From Croceibacter atlanticus HTCC2559 (GTDB lineage: Bacteria > Bacteroidota > Bacteroidia > Flavobacteriales > Flavobacteriaceae), in the NCBI RefSeq assembly GCF_000196315.1, contig NC_014230.1:1384001-1448000 (forward strand): 64,000 nucleotides of DNA, read 5' to 3'. Positions 27,854 through 35,648 of the stretch are shown in pieces; within the stretch, counting starts at the first letter, position 1, and each line of letters opens with the position of its first letter. The notes under the pieces are model-generated. The model was not told where the DNA came from, did not search any database, and saw nothing but the letters and a program-made list of their open reading frames with translations. A program made the translations under genes and the position numbers.

Positions 27854-28231
27854 CTATTTTTTCTCATCGCGTAATATTTTTTCCATTTTACGGCCTTTTG
27901 CCAATTCATCAATTAGCTTTTCCATACGTCTACATTGTTTGTATATTTCAAACTCATCTTCTATGGTTTCAATACGGTAGCCACAAACAACGCCTTTAAT
28001 TAAGTGAGCGTTTGGATGTATTTTAGCGTTTTCAAAGAGTGTTCTGTATGTCGCTTTTTGGTCTATAAGGGTTTGTAATTCATCTTCGGTATATCCAGTA
28101 AACCAAGTTAAAACTTTATGAAACTCTTCTTTTGTTCTACCATTTTTTTCTAACCTGTTGAGGTAAAGAGGATAAATGTTGGCAAATACCATATTGGCAA
28201 CTTTCTCATTTTTTTCTGTAGTGACCTTCAT
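27854..28231 (-). CDS. DUF2200 family protein
   Basis: A 125-residue soluble protein matching the DUF2200 pattern: VFANIYPLYLNRLEKNGRTK, the TWFTGYTEDEL motif and IKGVVCGYRIETIEDEF. Such proteins occur as single-domain cytoplasmic proteins in many bacteria, with no established biochemical role. It is flanked by gene-poor DNA on its 5' side (28232-28547) and a 122-bp gap on its 3' side. Confidence 0.8.
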   Translation of the reverse strand: MKVTTEKNEKVANMVFANIYPLYLNRLEKNGRTKEEFHKVLTWFTGYTEDELQTLIDQKATYRTLFENAKIHPNAHLIKGVVCGYRIETIEDEFEIYKQCRRMEKLIDELAKGRKMEKILRDEKK

Positions 28232-28547
28232 TTTTTTATGTTTTAAACGCTAATAATACACTAATGTGTTAGACAGTTGTTAGAGCTGTAATTTAATAAA
28301 AGCTTATCAAATACATAAGTAAGATGTTATTTTTGATACTTCACCTTTCTATATTTGAGATAAAACTCTTTAAATAATGTTACCAAACAGCGATGCCTAA
28401 CACAATTAGAATATCATTAAAACCAGTAAAAATAAAACTGAACCTACAGATTTTAAGAGCAGATGATTCTTGTTAAATTCTGATTAGGGAATACGATTGT
28501 CCTGAAAGAAATCTAAGGATACTTTGTTAATATATCATATACTTAAC
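28232..28547. other. Gene-poor stretch of 316 bp
   Basis: No ORF of normal size is present. The stretch holds a -7-like TATATTTG at 28350-28357 on the plus strand and, 35 nt further, a 27-codon ORF listed separately. AT-rich sequence with no clear terminator hairpin fills the rest. It probably also contains the promoter of the DUF2200 gene at its left end. Confidence 0.5.
28393..28476 (+). CDS. Possible 27-residue peptide gene
   Basis: ATG to TAA encodes a Lys/Leu-rich peptide beginning MPNTIRISLKPVKIKLNL and ending ADDSC. A TAnnTTTG-type box (TATATTTG) lies 35 nt upstream on the same strand and no larger gene covers the region. The cationic amphipathic start followed by an acidic-Cys end is unusual for random sequence. 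No ribosome-binding site is visible and nothing nearby encodes modification enzymes, so this stays speculative. Confidence 0.2.
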   Translation: MPNTIRISLKPVKIKLNLQILRADDSC

Positions 28548-29150
28548 TTAGTCATAAATTCTTATTATTTCACCGTTACCTTTTCCGTTCACACTTCTTA
28601 CATATCCATTAATCACCTTTTTCATAGGTATTGGGTTGTGTCCTGGAAAATAGTCTCTGTATTTTTCATATGCATCCTCTACCATTCCAGAAGACACAAC
28701 ATTAACTCTAATGTTGTTTTCAATTTCGAGGGCAACTGCCATTACAAAACTGTGTATGCCACCATTTACCATTGCGGCACTAGTTGTTTTTACAACAGGA
28801 TCATCTGCCAAAATACCTGTTGACAATGTAATAGAGCCACCTGTATTTAGGTAATTCTGTCCTATACGAACAAGGTTAACTTGTCCCATGAGTTTACTGT
28901 TTAAACCTATGTGGTAGTCTTCCTCTTCAAGCTCATTAAAATTAGCCCATTTGGCTTCTCCAGCTATACAGATTATAGCATCTACATTTCCAATTTTTTG
29001 GAACATTTTTGAAATGGAATTGCTGTTTGCAATATCTACAGTAATATCACCACTACTTCTACCAGCAATTAATACCTCATTTTGTTCTTTAAAATGAGCA
29101 ACAACAGGTTTGCCAATTGTACCATTACCTCCTATAATTAAAATTTTCAT
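28548..29150 (-). CDS. Short-chain dehydrogenase/reductase (atypical short SDR)
   Basis: A 200-residue Rossmann protein starting MKILIIGGNGTIGKPVVAHF, the glycine-rich nucleotide motif of SDRs. Other parts include DAIICIAGEAKW and a C-terminal NNIRVNVVSSGMVEDA. The active-site Tyr-X3-Lys of classical SDRs is not obvious: the expected region reads KTTSAAMVNGGIHSFVMAVA. This matches a short SDR branch seen next to ArsR-type regulators. The gene follows a small membrane-protein gene by 12 bp and is probably in its operon. Confidence 0.82.
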   Translation of the reverse strand: MKILIIGGNGTIGKPVVAHFKEQNEVLIAGRSSGDITVDIANSNSISKMFQKIGNVDAIICIAGEAKWANFNELEEEDYHIGLNSKLMGQVNLVRIGQNYLNTGGSITLSTGILADDPVVKTTSAAMVNGGIHSFVMAVALEIENNIRVNVVSSGMVEDAYEKYRDYFPGHNPIPMKKVINGYVRSVNGKGNGEIIRIYD

Positions 29151-29162
29151 AGTTATTTTTTA

Positions 29163-29432
29163 TTAAGTTAAACATTGATTTTTATTACAATACTTTTTTT
29201 TATGCCTTGATTTGTATATAGTTAACGTTGCAATAACGCTCCAAAGTAAATTAGTTACAAAAGGAGGTATTGCATTGTAGTAATAACAGTTTATTGCAAT
29301 TAAAAGGCCACCCAGAAGATTTAAGTATTTACCGAAGGTTAAATACTTTTTATTTTCCAAGAGTGTAAGGCCATATGCGAGAATAATTAATCCCGAGCCA
29401 GACCATCCTAAAATATCTATAAGCAATCTCAT
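29163..29432 (-). CDS. Small membrane protein, CBU_0592-like
   Basis: An 89-residue protein with three short hydrophobic segments (DILGWSGSGLIILAYGLTLL, LNLLGGLLIAINCYYY, FVTNLLWSVIATLTIY) and a basic Cys-containing tail. It resembles the CBU_0592 family of small integral membrane proteins, whose role is unknown. It is the first gene after the ArsR regulator and lies behind an operator-like dyad cluster, so the regulator probably controls it together with the SDR gene. Confidence 0.7.
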   Translation of the reverse strand: MRLLIDILGWSGSGLIILAYGLTLLENKKYLTFGKYLNLLGGLLIAINCYYYNAIPPFVTNLLWSVIATLTIYKSRHKKKYCNKNQCLT

Positions 29433-29440
29433 ACTTTGTT

Positions 29441-29468
29441 ATATTGCAATATATCGATATGATATATT
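29441..29468. promoter_or_regulatory. Cluster of dyads, candidate ArsR operator for the membrane protein/SDR genes
   Basis: A 12-bp palindrome ATATTGCAATAT (29441-29452) overlaps AATATATC-GATAT-GATATATT (8-bp arms, 29448-29455 and 29461-29468), which also contains the palindrome ATATCGATAT. The ATATATC/GATATAT half-sites recur upstream of the arsR gene itself. Confidence 0.5.
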
Positions 29469-29477
29469 AAATTTTTT

Positions 29478-29780
29478 TTATGTCAAATATTCTGTAAACG
29501 CTTTAATTGTTGCTTCATTTCTTTTTAAATAGGACCACTTGCCATGTCTTGTAGAAATGAGAAGGCCACATTTTTCCATATTTGTAAGGTATGTTGAAAT
29601 GGTTGATTGTGACAGACCAGTTTTTTCTTGAATGTAAGTAACACAAACACCATCATTAAAATGCTTTAATGTTTCATGTGGAGGAAAATGCTTTTCTGGC
29701 TCTTTTAACCACTCCAGTATTTGAAATCTAATTTTATTAGATAAGCATTTGCCAATTTCTGTTGCGATCCTTAAATTCAT
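29478..29780 (-). CDS. ArsR-family winged-helix transcriptional regulator
   Basis: A 100-residue regulator. The sequence CLSNKIRFQILEWLKEPEKH is the ArsR dimer/DNA-binding start, TGLSQSTISTYLTNMEKCGL is the recognition helix region, and STRHGKWSYLKRNE is the wing. No classical CxCxC metal site of ArsR/SmtB is seen, so it may sense something other than metal. Dyads with matching half-sites upstream of both this gene and the next suggest autorepression plus control of the membrane protein and SDR. Confidence 0.85.
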   Translation of the reverse strand: MNLRIATEIGKCLSNKIRFQILEWLKEPEKHFPPHETLKHFNDGVCVTYIQEKTGLSQSTISTYLTNMEKCGLLISTRHGKWSYLKRNEATIKAFTEYLT

Positions 29781-29784
29781 AATA

Positions 29785-29811
29785 CAAATATATCTATAAT
29801 TCTCGATATAT
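29785..29811 (-). promoter_or_regulatory. arsR promoter -7 box overlapped by an ArsR operator dyad
   Basis: TATATTTG on the minus strand (29792-29785) fits TAnnTTTG. The dyad ATATATC-N10-GATATAT (29788-29794 and 29805-29811) overlaps it, so bound regulator would block transcription. The rest of the gap to 29990 is AT-rich with no ORF that I can support. Confidence 0.5.
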
Positions 29812-29990
29812 AAAAATGATTAATGCTTTTTTGTTTAATTTTATTTACGCATATTTTTTTAGAAGTAATACCGATTGATTACTATATATTTTTGTGTCTA
29901 TCATTTTTATGCGTTTAAAATTTGCCATAAGTCATATTGTTTCGCTAGTCACATCTAAAACTTATGTTGTATCAATGCTAACCCACTTAA

Positions 29991-30374
29991 CTAACAGTCA
30001 TTATTTACTTCGAGCCAATACCCGTTTGGGTCTTGAAAATAAATCTGCTTAATACCATCTTGTCGAATATACACTTTGTTTGGTATATCATTCCAATCTG
30101 AATAGGTGATGTTTATATCCTCTAAGTATTTAATAAAAGCATCAAAATCCGCTGTTGAAAACGCAAAATGTACAGCTTTATTAATTTTTATTTCAAAATC
30201 TGGACGCGGTATTAAGTGAAGCTGTTTCCCATTACCAATTGTTAACCATCTTGTTTTAGAGTTAGAAGCGGTGTTTTCTATTTCTTTAAAATGAAAAACC
30301 TTTTGGTAAAATGCAACAGACTCATCTACATCTCTTACTGAAAGTGCAATGTGGTTAAAAGTGAAATTTATCAT
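29991..30374 (-). CDS. VOC (glyoxalase/dioxygenase) family protein
   Basis: A 127-residue vicinal-oxygen-chelate protein with two beta-alpha-beta-beta-beta modules: FNHIALSVRDVDESVAFYQ near the start and YFQDPNGYWLEVNND at the end. The N-terminal His and the C-terminal Glu are in metal-ligand positions typical of glyoxalase I-like and fosfomycin-resistance-like enzymes. The actual substrate is unknown. It follows the next membrane-protein gene by 7 bp and is probably co-transcribed with it. Confidence 0.85.
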   Translation of the reverse strand: MINFTFNHIALSVRDVDESVAFYQKVFHFKEIENTASNSKTRWLTIGNGKQLHLIPRPDFEIKINKAVHFAFSTADFDAFIKYLEDINITYSDWNDIPNKVYIRQDGIKQIYFQDPNGYWLEVNNDC

Positions 30375-30381
30375 TTGTTAA

Positions 30382-31038
30382 TTATTTTAATGTGTTGCTT
30401 AAGGTCTTTATGTAGTCTCTTTTTGCTAGCAGTTGCCCAATATCTGCTTCAAAAGTCTTTGTATTGCTCAATTTTGGGAATGCCAATTTGTTTTTTGCTA
30501 TTGAATTTGAAACCATTACATTAAAATAATTATAGATTAATATTATTTTTTGAAGCATATTAGTTTCAACAACCTTAAAGCCAATTTTTTCTGCTGTTCG
30601 CTTATTTATAATGTAGCTAGTTCCTCTAACTTTCATTTGCTTATTAGTTTTGTGTTTTTCAATAAAAGCTAAAAGGCCACTTAAATACTGTTGGATAATA
30701 AAATCTGTTCTTTGTTTTCCGTTTAAAGATCTGTCAATAACAAAATAATAATCGAATAAAGTACCTCCGTGAATTTTGGTAAGATTGTTCTTTGGTTTTT
30801 CGGCTAAGAATAATGGCGAATAATAAACAATCTTACCACTACTTTTTAGTGATGGCATATCAAAGAACGGTGCAATTATAGACAAGGTTATTGCAAACGT
30901 TACTATGCCTATAAGGTATATACCTGTGTAGACTGCTATAATAATAGATACCGCTATAATTGTAAGTGCGCGAATGGCTATTAGGGTTAAAATACTTTGT
31001 TGCTCAATTTTTGTTTTATTAAAAAATCTATGATTCAA
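30382..31038 (-). CDS. Membrane protein of unknown function
   Basis: A 218-residue protein with two adjacent N-terminal membrane helices (about residues 16-60, ALTIIAVSIIIAVYTG and IVTFAITLSIIAPFF) and a soluble C-terminal domain. The soluble part has no motif that I recognise (GTLFDYYFVIDRSLNGKQR, YLSGLLAFIEKHK). It starts 56 bp after the DUF6624-like gene and ends 7 bp before the VOC gene. Nothing shows its role. Confidence 0.6.
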   Translation of the reverse strand: MNHRFFNKTKIEQQSILTLIAIRALTIIAVSIIIAVYTGIYLIGIVTFAITLSIIAPFFDMPSLKSSGKIVYYSPLFLAEKPKNNLTKIHGGTLFDYYFVIDRSLNGKQRTDFIIQQYLSGLLAFIEKHKTNKQMKVRGTSYIINKRTAEKIGFKVVETNMLQKIILIYNYFNVMVSNSIAKNKLAFPKLSNTKTFEADIGQLLAKRDYIKTLSNTLK

Positions 31039-31093
31039 AAGTTCTGAATTTTGAGTTTGATACTACCAGTTATACGTAGTTGTCTAAAGGTAT

Positions 31094-31693
31094 TTAAGTT
31101 ATCCAGCCAACGGTTCTCTTCCAAGTTTCAATTTCTTGCTTTCGTTTTTTAAAGTCTTTTGGAGGTTCTTCATTGTTATTTTTAGCCTGTTGCCTTATAA
31201 GTTCCGTTTGTTCTTCAATACTATTAAGGCCTATAGATTTTCGTCTTTTGTTTACCTTCTCCAAATCATCAAAACGATTAGGGCTTAATTCTCCATTTTG
31301 GTCCCAATCAAACTGAGTGCCGTAGCGTTGTGGCTTATTTTCAAAAACAGCAATACGGTCTGTTAAGTACGCCAATTTTTTTGATGAAATTTTGTGTTTA
31401 CGCTCAGCAACTACTAGGAGTCTGGCGCACTTTTTCATAAAGTTAGGTTGTCCTATGGCGTGTTGTATTATCAGCCAAGCTGCATCATTTGCTTCTTTAC
31501 CAACATTCTGTTCTGTTGGGTAGCCAATCTCATCAATTATCTCATTTAAAATAGTTGCGTTATGATTGTGAATTTGTGCCATCTCTTTATTGTAACCCTT
31601 TCCAAGTTGCCCACGCTTAATTAGTTTTTCACGAAATTCCAGATCGTTGTTTTTAAGTGCAATAATTGTTTTGGCTATTTGGCTGTAGTCCAT
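31094..31693 (-). CDS. DUF6624-like soluble protein
   Basis: A 199-residue cytoplasmic protein. The region GKEANDAAWLIIQHAIGQPN, followed by KLAYLTDRIAVFENKPQRYG and TQFDWDQNG, matches a family I remember as DUF6624, seen in lipoproteins and soluble proteins of Bacteroidota and Streptomyces. Function is unknown. The C-terminal 50 residues are Lys/Glu-rich. The family number is recalled, not searched. Confidence 0.65.
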   Translation of the reverse strand: MDYSQIAKTIIALKNNDLEFREKLIKRGQLGKGYNKEMAQIHNHNATILNEIIDEIGYPTEQNVGKEANDAAWLIIQHAIGQPNFMKKCARLLVVAERKHKISSKKLAYLTDRIAVFENKPQRYGTQFDWDQNGELSPNRFDDLEKVNKRRKSIGLNSIEEQTELIRQQAKNNNEEPPKDFKKRKQEIETWKRTVGWIT

Positions 31694-31742
31694 TCTGCTA
31701 TGGTATAACTTGTAAATCTTATGGTGTTAACCGCTTTTCTAA

Positions 31743-32312
31743 TTATCTAGGTGCATTTACCATGTCCCAATACACATCATAAAATGTATTGTCTATTTTT
31801 AAATTTTTAATACCGTCTGAAAAATAATTTATTAAGGCGTCTTTTTTAGTGTAGGTTTCTGAAAGACAATCCTGATTTTCATTATCATACACAATTACTG
31901 AAGCATAGATTTCTTCCCATGTTTCCTCACCACTTGCAGCAATGCTATATAATGTATTATCATTTTCAAATAACTTCTTTCTTTCCCAAATTAAAATAGG
32001 GTGTCTCTCATTATTTGGTCTAATTTCTTTATCCCATTTTCCAAAGTTGTCAAACATCAGTTTCTTAGTGTACATTGCTGTAAAAACTGCGTTAAATTTT
32101 AATTCATTTATATAAGTTGAATCATTTTCAATGACCGTTAGCTTAGGTTGTATTTTATAATCTAGATAACCGTTTTTATAAATATAAGGTGTGTTTGGAT
32201 TTTGCGTTTTTTGTTTTACACCTACTCCTTTTTTTTTATCTGAATTTGTTTTGGTACTTGAACAGCTAAAAACACCCAGTATTAACACTATTAAAACGAT
32301 GGTTTTTTTCAT
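31743..32312 (-). CDS. Lipoprotein of unknown function
   Basis: A 189-residue lipoprotein: the signal MKKTIVLIVLILGVFSCSST has a lipobox Cys at residue 17. A Lys-rich stretch follows, then a mixed alpha/beta domain with VTVIENDSTYINELKFNAV-like strands. No family is recognised. It lies between the DUF6624-like gene and an SDR gene on the same strand. Confidence 0.65.
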   Translation of the reverse strand: MKKTIVLIVLILGVFSCSSTKTNSDKKKGVGVKQKTQNPNTPYIYKNGYLDYKIQPKLTVIENDSTYINELKFNAVFTAMYTKKLMFDNFGKWDKEIRPNNERHPILIWERKKLFENDNTLYSIAASGEETWEEIYASVIVYDNENQDCLSETYTKKDALINYFSDGIKNLKIDNTFYDVYWDMVNAPR

Positions 32313-32355
32313 ACTTAATACACTTAAAACTTTAGCTGATTCCTATATTTTAACC

Positions 32356-33087
32356 TTAGGATTTACCTGTAGGTTTAATAGTTAGTTGGTTAATATTAGA
32401 TTGGTCTGGCTCTGAAATGACATACAAAACGGCTCTTGCAATATCTTCTGGATGCAACATAGGCTCATCTCCACCGTAATCCTTGTCATTTAAAAGCTCT
32501 GTATCTGTAATATCGTTTCTCAGGTCTGTGTCGACCGTTCCAGGCTCGATAGATGTTACCTTGATATTAAACTCTGGAGAGAGCTCCATACGCATTGCGC
32601 GAGAAAGTGCAATAATAGCAGCTTTTGATGCTCCGTAAACTGCACCACCTTTATAAAGTTCTTTACCATCAACAGAGGCAATATTTACAATATGTCCTTT
32701 GTTTTGTTTTTTCATACTTGGTAGTGCGCCATGAAGTGTTCTCAAAATACCTTTTACGTTAACCTCAATGGTATTGAGCCATTCCTCTAAATGAAGGTTT
32801 TTTAAGTATGTAAGAGGCATTACTCCTGCAACATTTACCAGAACATCTATGCTTTCAACCGTATTTAAAATTGTGATAAAGGCGTCTGAAACGCTCTTGC
32901 TATTTGCCACATCCATTTCTATTTCTAGGTAATTGGTCTTTAAGTCTTTCTTTAAATCTGTTAGGGACTCTATAGTTCTGGCAGCTAACACTAAAAAACA
33001 GCCTTCTTTATCAAGTTTTCTAGCTATTGCACTTCCAATACCGCCATTGGCACCTGTAATTACTACAACCTTATCTTTAATTTCCAT
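32356..33087 (-). CDS. Classical short-chain dehydrogenase/reductase
   Basis: A 243-residue SDR. The cofactor motif is VVITGANGGIGSAIARKL, NVAGVMPL is the NxAG element, the serine is in HIVNIASVDGKE and the catalytic pair is Tyr-X3-Lys in GGAVYGASKAAI. The C-terminal IEPGTVDTDLRNDITD is also standard. It is an NAD(P)-dependent oxidoreductase of unknown substrate. A dyad element related to the cassette repeats lies just upstream of its start (33160-33247). Confidence 0.9.
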   Translation of the reverse strand: MEIKDKVVVITGANGGIGSAIARKLDKEGCFLVLAARTIESLTDLKKDLKTNYLEIEMDVANSKSVSDAFITILNTVESIDVLVNVAGVMPLTYLKNLHLEEWLNTIEVNVKGILRTLHGALPSMKKQNKGHIVNIASVDGKELYKGGAVYGASKAAIIALSRAMRMELSPEFNIKVTSIEPGTVDTDLRNDITDTELLNDKDYGGDEPMLHPEDIARAVLYVISEPDQSNINQLTIKPTGKS

Positions 33088-33159
33088 ATAAACTATTTAA
33101 ATTAATGTTTTAAAATACACGCAACTGTATTTATGACATACGTCGACAATTTAAATAAC

Positions 33160-33247
33160 TAATTTAATAAATATAAACCAATAGAATATTTGAAAGGATT
33201 ATCGGTAATAGGCGAGAACTATCAATTCTTTATATTAGGTTGCTGGC
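33160..33247. repeat. Degenerate copy of the cassette repeat
   Basis: The stretch beginning ACTAATTTAATAAATATAAA and ending AGGTTGCTGGC aligns base by base with the right two-thirds of the elements at 34644-34779 and 36351-36487, including the shared TAATAGGCGAGAAC. Its left arm has decayed. It marks the left limit of the array as I can trace it. Confidence 0.5.
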
Positions 33248-33272
33248 TTTTTTTAGTTGATAGTATTAAAGA

Positions 33273-33935
33273 TTATTCTGGTCTTTCGGGAATATAAACA
33301 ACATCTACATCTATATTATTACCATAGGTTACTATGATGGAACATATTACAGAAACAGGATCTCCATTATGGATAGCAGGTTTCATTACAGGTATTTTTC
33401 TAAGCACTCTTAAGATTTCTGCCTGAACGGTTACTTCTGAGTCTCTCACTTTCATACCAGTTAAATTTCCATTTTCGTTGATTATAAAAAAGGCTTCAAC
33501 CTGTTTTGGTTCTGAAAGATTTAAATCTTTAGAAACACTCAAGTTAAACTCACGCTTAATAAATGTTGATATTTTAGTGTTAAAACAATCTCTTGTGTCT
33601 TCTATAGAAAGTTCTTCACAACCATTATAAACTGGTGCAATGTCTACATCTTTCAATATAATACTATCGTCTGAAGTATAGATTGCCATACCATCTTCTT
33701 GTGATACGATGCTACATAAACTTAATAAAGCCTGTTCCTCTTTTTCAGTCATAGTTCCTTGCGCCATCACCTGTTCCTGTACAGCGTTAATTTTTAGTAT
33801 TAACTCACTTTCTGTGGTTTTAGCCGAGTTGGTTTCTTCCTTACAAGAAACGCCTAAAAGAACCATAAAAATGGTTGAAATGACCATTAAGTTATTAAAT
33901 TGAAATCGTGCGCACTGATTAAATTTAAGTTTCAT
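33273..33935 (-). CDS. Lipoprotein with TonB-C-like C-terminal domain
   Basis: About 220 residues. The ATG at 33935 (MKLKFNQCARFQFNN) gives a signal sequence with lipobox LLGVSC; an in-frame ATG at 33965 is also possible. The C-terminal 90 residues, with EILRVLRKIPVMKPAIHNG and VICSIIVTYG, resemble the TonB C-terminal domain found in many stand-alone Bacteroidota envelope proteins. No N-terminal membrane anchor of a true TonB is seen. It may contact outer-membrane or peptidoglycan components; the function is unknown. It is the last gene of the repeat-separated array. Confidence 0.65.
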   Translation of the reverse strand: MKLKFNQCARFQFNNLMVISTIFMVLLGVSCKEETNSAKTTESELILKINAVQEQVMAQGTMTEKEEQALLSLCSIVSQEDGMAIYTSDDSIILKDVDIAPVYNGCEELSIEDTRDCFNTKISTFIKREFNLSVSKDLNLSEPKQVEAFFIINENGNLTGMKVRDSEVTVQAEILRVLRKIPVMKPAIHNGDPVSVICSIIVTYGNNIDVDVVYIPERPE

Positions 33936-34034
33936 TGGATTTGGTTTTTTGTTGTTAATAGTCAAGTATAAGCGTAATTAGTGATTAAAAGTACTACTTG
34001 TTTAGGATGCCTGTATATTTATTGATTTCAATAC

Positions 34035-34125
34035 GGCTAACTTTGCAAACACACAGTAATCTGAAAACCTGTGAGAATACATATAAGTATGTGGGAACAA
34101 AAAACCACTTATACTCATGTTAGGT
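34035..34125. repeat. Cassette repeat element A (attC-like)
   Basis: The left end GGCTAAC (34035-34041) and right end GTTAGGT (34119-34125) are imperfect inverses, and the right end fits the attC R-prime consensus GTTRRRY exactly. Inside, the CTGTGAGAA...GGGAACAA region is a diverged form of the central part of elements B and D. The gene at 34142 stops 16 bp to its right. Confidence 0.5.
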
Positions 34126-34141
34126 GTAGTGATTTCTAATT

Positions 34142-34627
34142 TTAAACAGCACTAATTATTGCCAAATATAAGTTTGCTGCATAACCACAATAAATCAATA
34201 GTTCCTCAATTTCAAATTCAGAATTGTAGTCAGCCATTTCAACATCATAATCATAATTTAATTTCGTCCATTTATTTACTGAATTTAGTGAAAACTGATG
34301 TGCCTCAGATTCGTTAAAAACCTCAAATCTTAGTTTCCATTTCGCTTTATTTTTCAACAAATAGTTAAATTCTTTTCCATTCTCTTTTTCTAGCCTAATA
34401 ACCATATGACCTTTAAGATTAAAGGTAATGTCTCCAATCTGGCTTTTGTTTTTAAAAATATCGACCTTACTTGTCCAAATATTTTTTGGCTTGATCTCAA
34501 TGTTGTTTCCGTTTAATACTGCTTTGGCTTTTTCTAAAAACCAATTAGTATAAACCAATTCACAAACCTCATCATCATTCTTGATTAGTTTAAAATTTCC
34601 TTTTCCAGAACTTGATATTATTTTCAT
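34142..34627 (-). CDS. Cassette gene: unknown 161-residue protein
   Basis: No signal peptide. Repeated short beta-strands (IEIKPKNIWTSKVDIF, IGDITFNLKGHMVIRLEKEN) suggest a beta-barrel or sandwich, ending in a hydrophobic segment LLIYCGYAANLYLAIISAV that could be a C-terminal membrane anchor or buried helix. It vaguely recalls tubby/LURP-like folds but I do not recognise a family. It is flanked on both sides by attC-like repeats (A downstream, B upstream) and fills its cassette alone. Confidence 0.6.
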   Translation of the reverse strand: MKIISSSGKGNFKLIKNDDEVCELVYTNWFLEKAKAVLNGNNIEIKPKNIWTSKVDIFKNKSQIGDITFNLKGHMVIRLEKENGKEFNYLLKNKAKWKLRFEVFNESEAHQFSLNSVNKWTKLNYDYDVEMADYNSEFEIEELLIYCGYAANLYLAIISAV

Positions 34628-34643
34628 TGGATATGGTTTTTAT

Positions 34644-34779
34644 ACCTAACGGTTTTGTGTATGATTAGGGGCGTGTTTTAAGTACCTAATTTAGTAAATA
34701 CAAATCGAATATAAAATCTGTGAGGATTTTTATAAGTAGGCGAGAACAAGCAATTACTTATAACCATTTTTGTGGGTAG
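34644..34779. repeat. Cassette repeat element B (attC-like)
   Basis: The left end ACCTAAC (34644-34650) fits RYYYAAC perfectly and continues GGTTTTGTGTATGATTAG, the family left motif. The right end GCAATTACTTATAACC...GTGGGTAG is partly decayed. The centre AAATACAAATCGAATATAAA and the CTGTGAGGATTTT hairpin region match element D closely. It begins 16 bp from the start of the gene at 34627. Confidence 0.6.
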
Positions 34780-34787
34780 TTTTTTAT

Positions 34788-35450
34788 TTAATAATTATAC
34801 ATATCTAATTCGTCAAAGTCTTTTATTTCAGACAGTTTAATTAGATTATCTATTTCAATATCATACCAATTTTCCTTAAATATCTCATCTCCACCTTCTG
34901 CATTTTCATTGGTATTCTCTTTGGTTAATTTCTTTTTTGTCAAGAAGTTAATGCTTGTTTCTCTGTTTGTTACTGGTCCACGATTACTGCTTGAATCATA
35001 TCCAATTAGTTCAAAATTCGATTTTTGAAATCTGAATGTATACTTCCAATATCCATACCTGCCGTGTCCATAATGGATATATAATTTGTTGTCTTTAATT
35101 TCAATCCATAATTCAGGCGCAAAATAGACTCCACCATCTTCATTTTCCGATGAGAAACATTCTAAATTTTTATCAGCAAGTTCATAACCGTTTGCGTTTT
35201 TAAATAACACAATAATTCCACGTCTATTTCTGTCAACTTTTTTGTCGAAACGATTCATAACAACATTTGCTGAATCAGTCTTTTTGATTATCAGAACATA
35301 ATCTTCCAATCCATCTTTATTTAGGTCTCCAGAATATTTTTTAAATTCAGTATAACCTTTGGGAATAAAATCGGATGGTTCTTTATCCTGCGCTTTACAG
35401 CTCAGAATAGTCAGTAGAAAAAAGGGAAGTATTAATAAAATTTTCTTCAT
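34788..35450 (-). CDS. Cassette gene: lipoprotein with FG-GAP/VCBS-like Ca-binding repeat
   Basis: A 220-residue lipoprotein with signal MKKILLILPFFLLTILSCKA and lipobox Cys18. The motif GDLNKDGLEDYVLIIKK is a DxNxDGxxD calcium-binding loop of the FG-GAP/VCBS type, often found in Bacteroidota surface proteins. A later segment (LWIEIKDNKLYIHYGHGRYG) resembles the companion beta domain of such proteins. It is exported and probably anchored on the periplasmic or outer face of the outer membrane. It occupies one cassette between repeats B and C. Confidence 0.7.
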   Translation of the reverse strand: MKKILLILPFFLLTILSCKAQDKEPSDFIPKGYTEFKKYSGDLNKDGLEDYVLIIKKTDSANVVMNRFDKKVDRNRRGIIVLFKNANGYELADKNLECFSSENEDGGVYFAPELWIEIKDNKLYIHYGHGRYGYWKYTFRFQKSNFELIGYDSSSNRGPVTNRETSINFLTKKKLTKENTNENAEGGDEIFKENWYDIEIDNLIKLSEIKDFDELDMYNY

Positions 35451-35483
35451 TCAGTATTTATCTTATGGCAGTTGGTTTAAATT

Positions 35484-35644
35484 GCCCCAACGGATTTGTA
35501 TAAGAATAGTAGGGCTGAAAACAGTCGCTAACCATTCGGATGAAACACAAGCCAAATTTAAAAATTTGGCGACCTTGCAAATGCGCCCGAACCATTGGGT
35601 TTTGCTGCAATTGCTCTATTATTTTTATTCGGTGTTGTAACACG
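35484..35644. repeat. Cassette repeat element C (attC-like)
   Basis: The left arm CCCCAACGGATTTGTATAAG and AATAGTAGGGC pair with the right arm GCTCTATTATTTTTATTC and GGTGTTGTAAC with few mismatches. Between them an extra hairpin GCCAAATTT-AA-AAATTTGGC (35551-35559 and 35562-35570) is present. The gene at 35649 stops 4 bp from its right edge. Confidence 0.6.
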
Positions 35645-35648
35645 CTTT

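Noticed and set aside
31039-31093. Further half cassette repeat (TTATACGTAGTTGTCTAA)
   Set aside because: Only a short partial match to the right-end motif and no partner arm; too weak to extend the array.
35458-35643. ORF inside repeat element C
   Set aside because: The open frame results from the palindrome sequence; it shows no coding character and coincides with the conserved arms.
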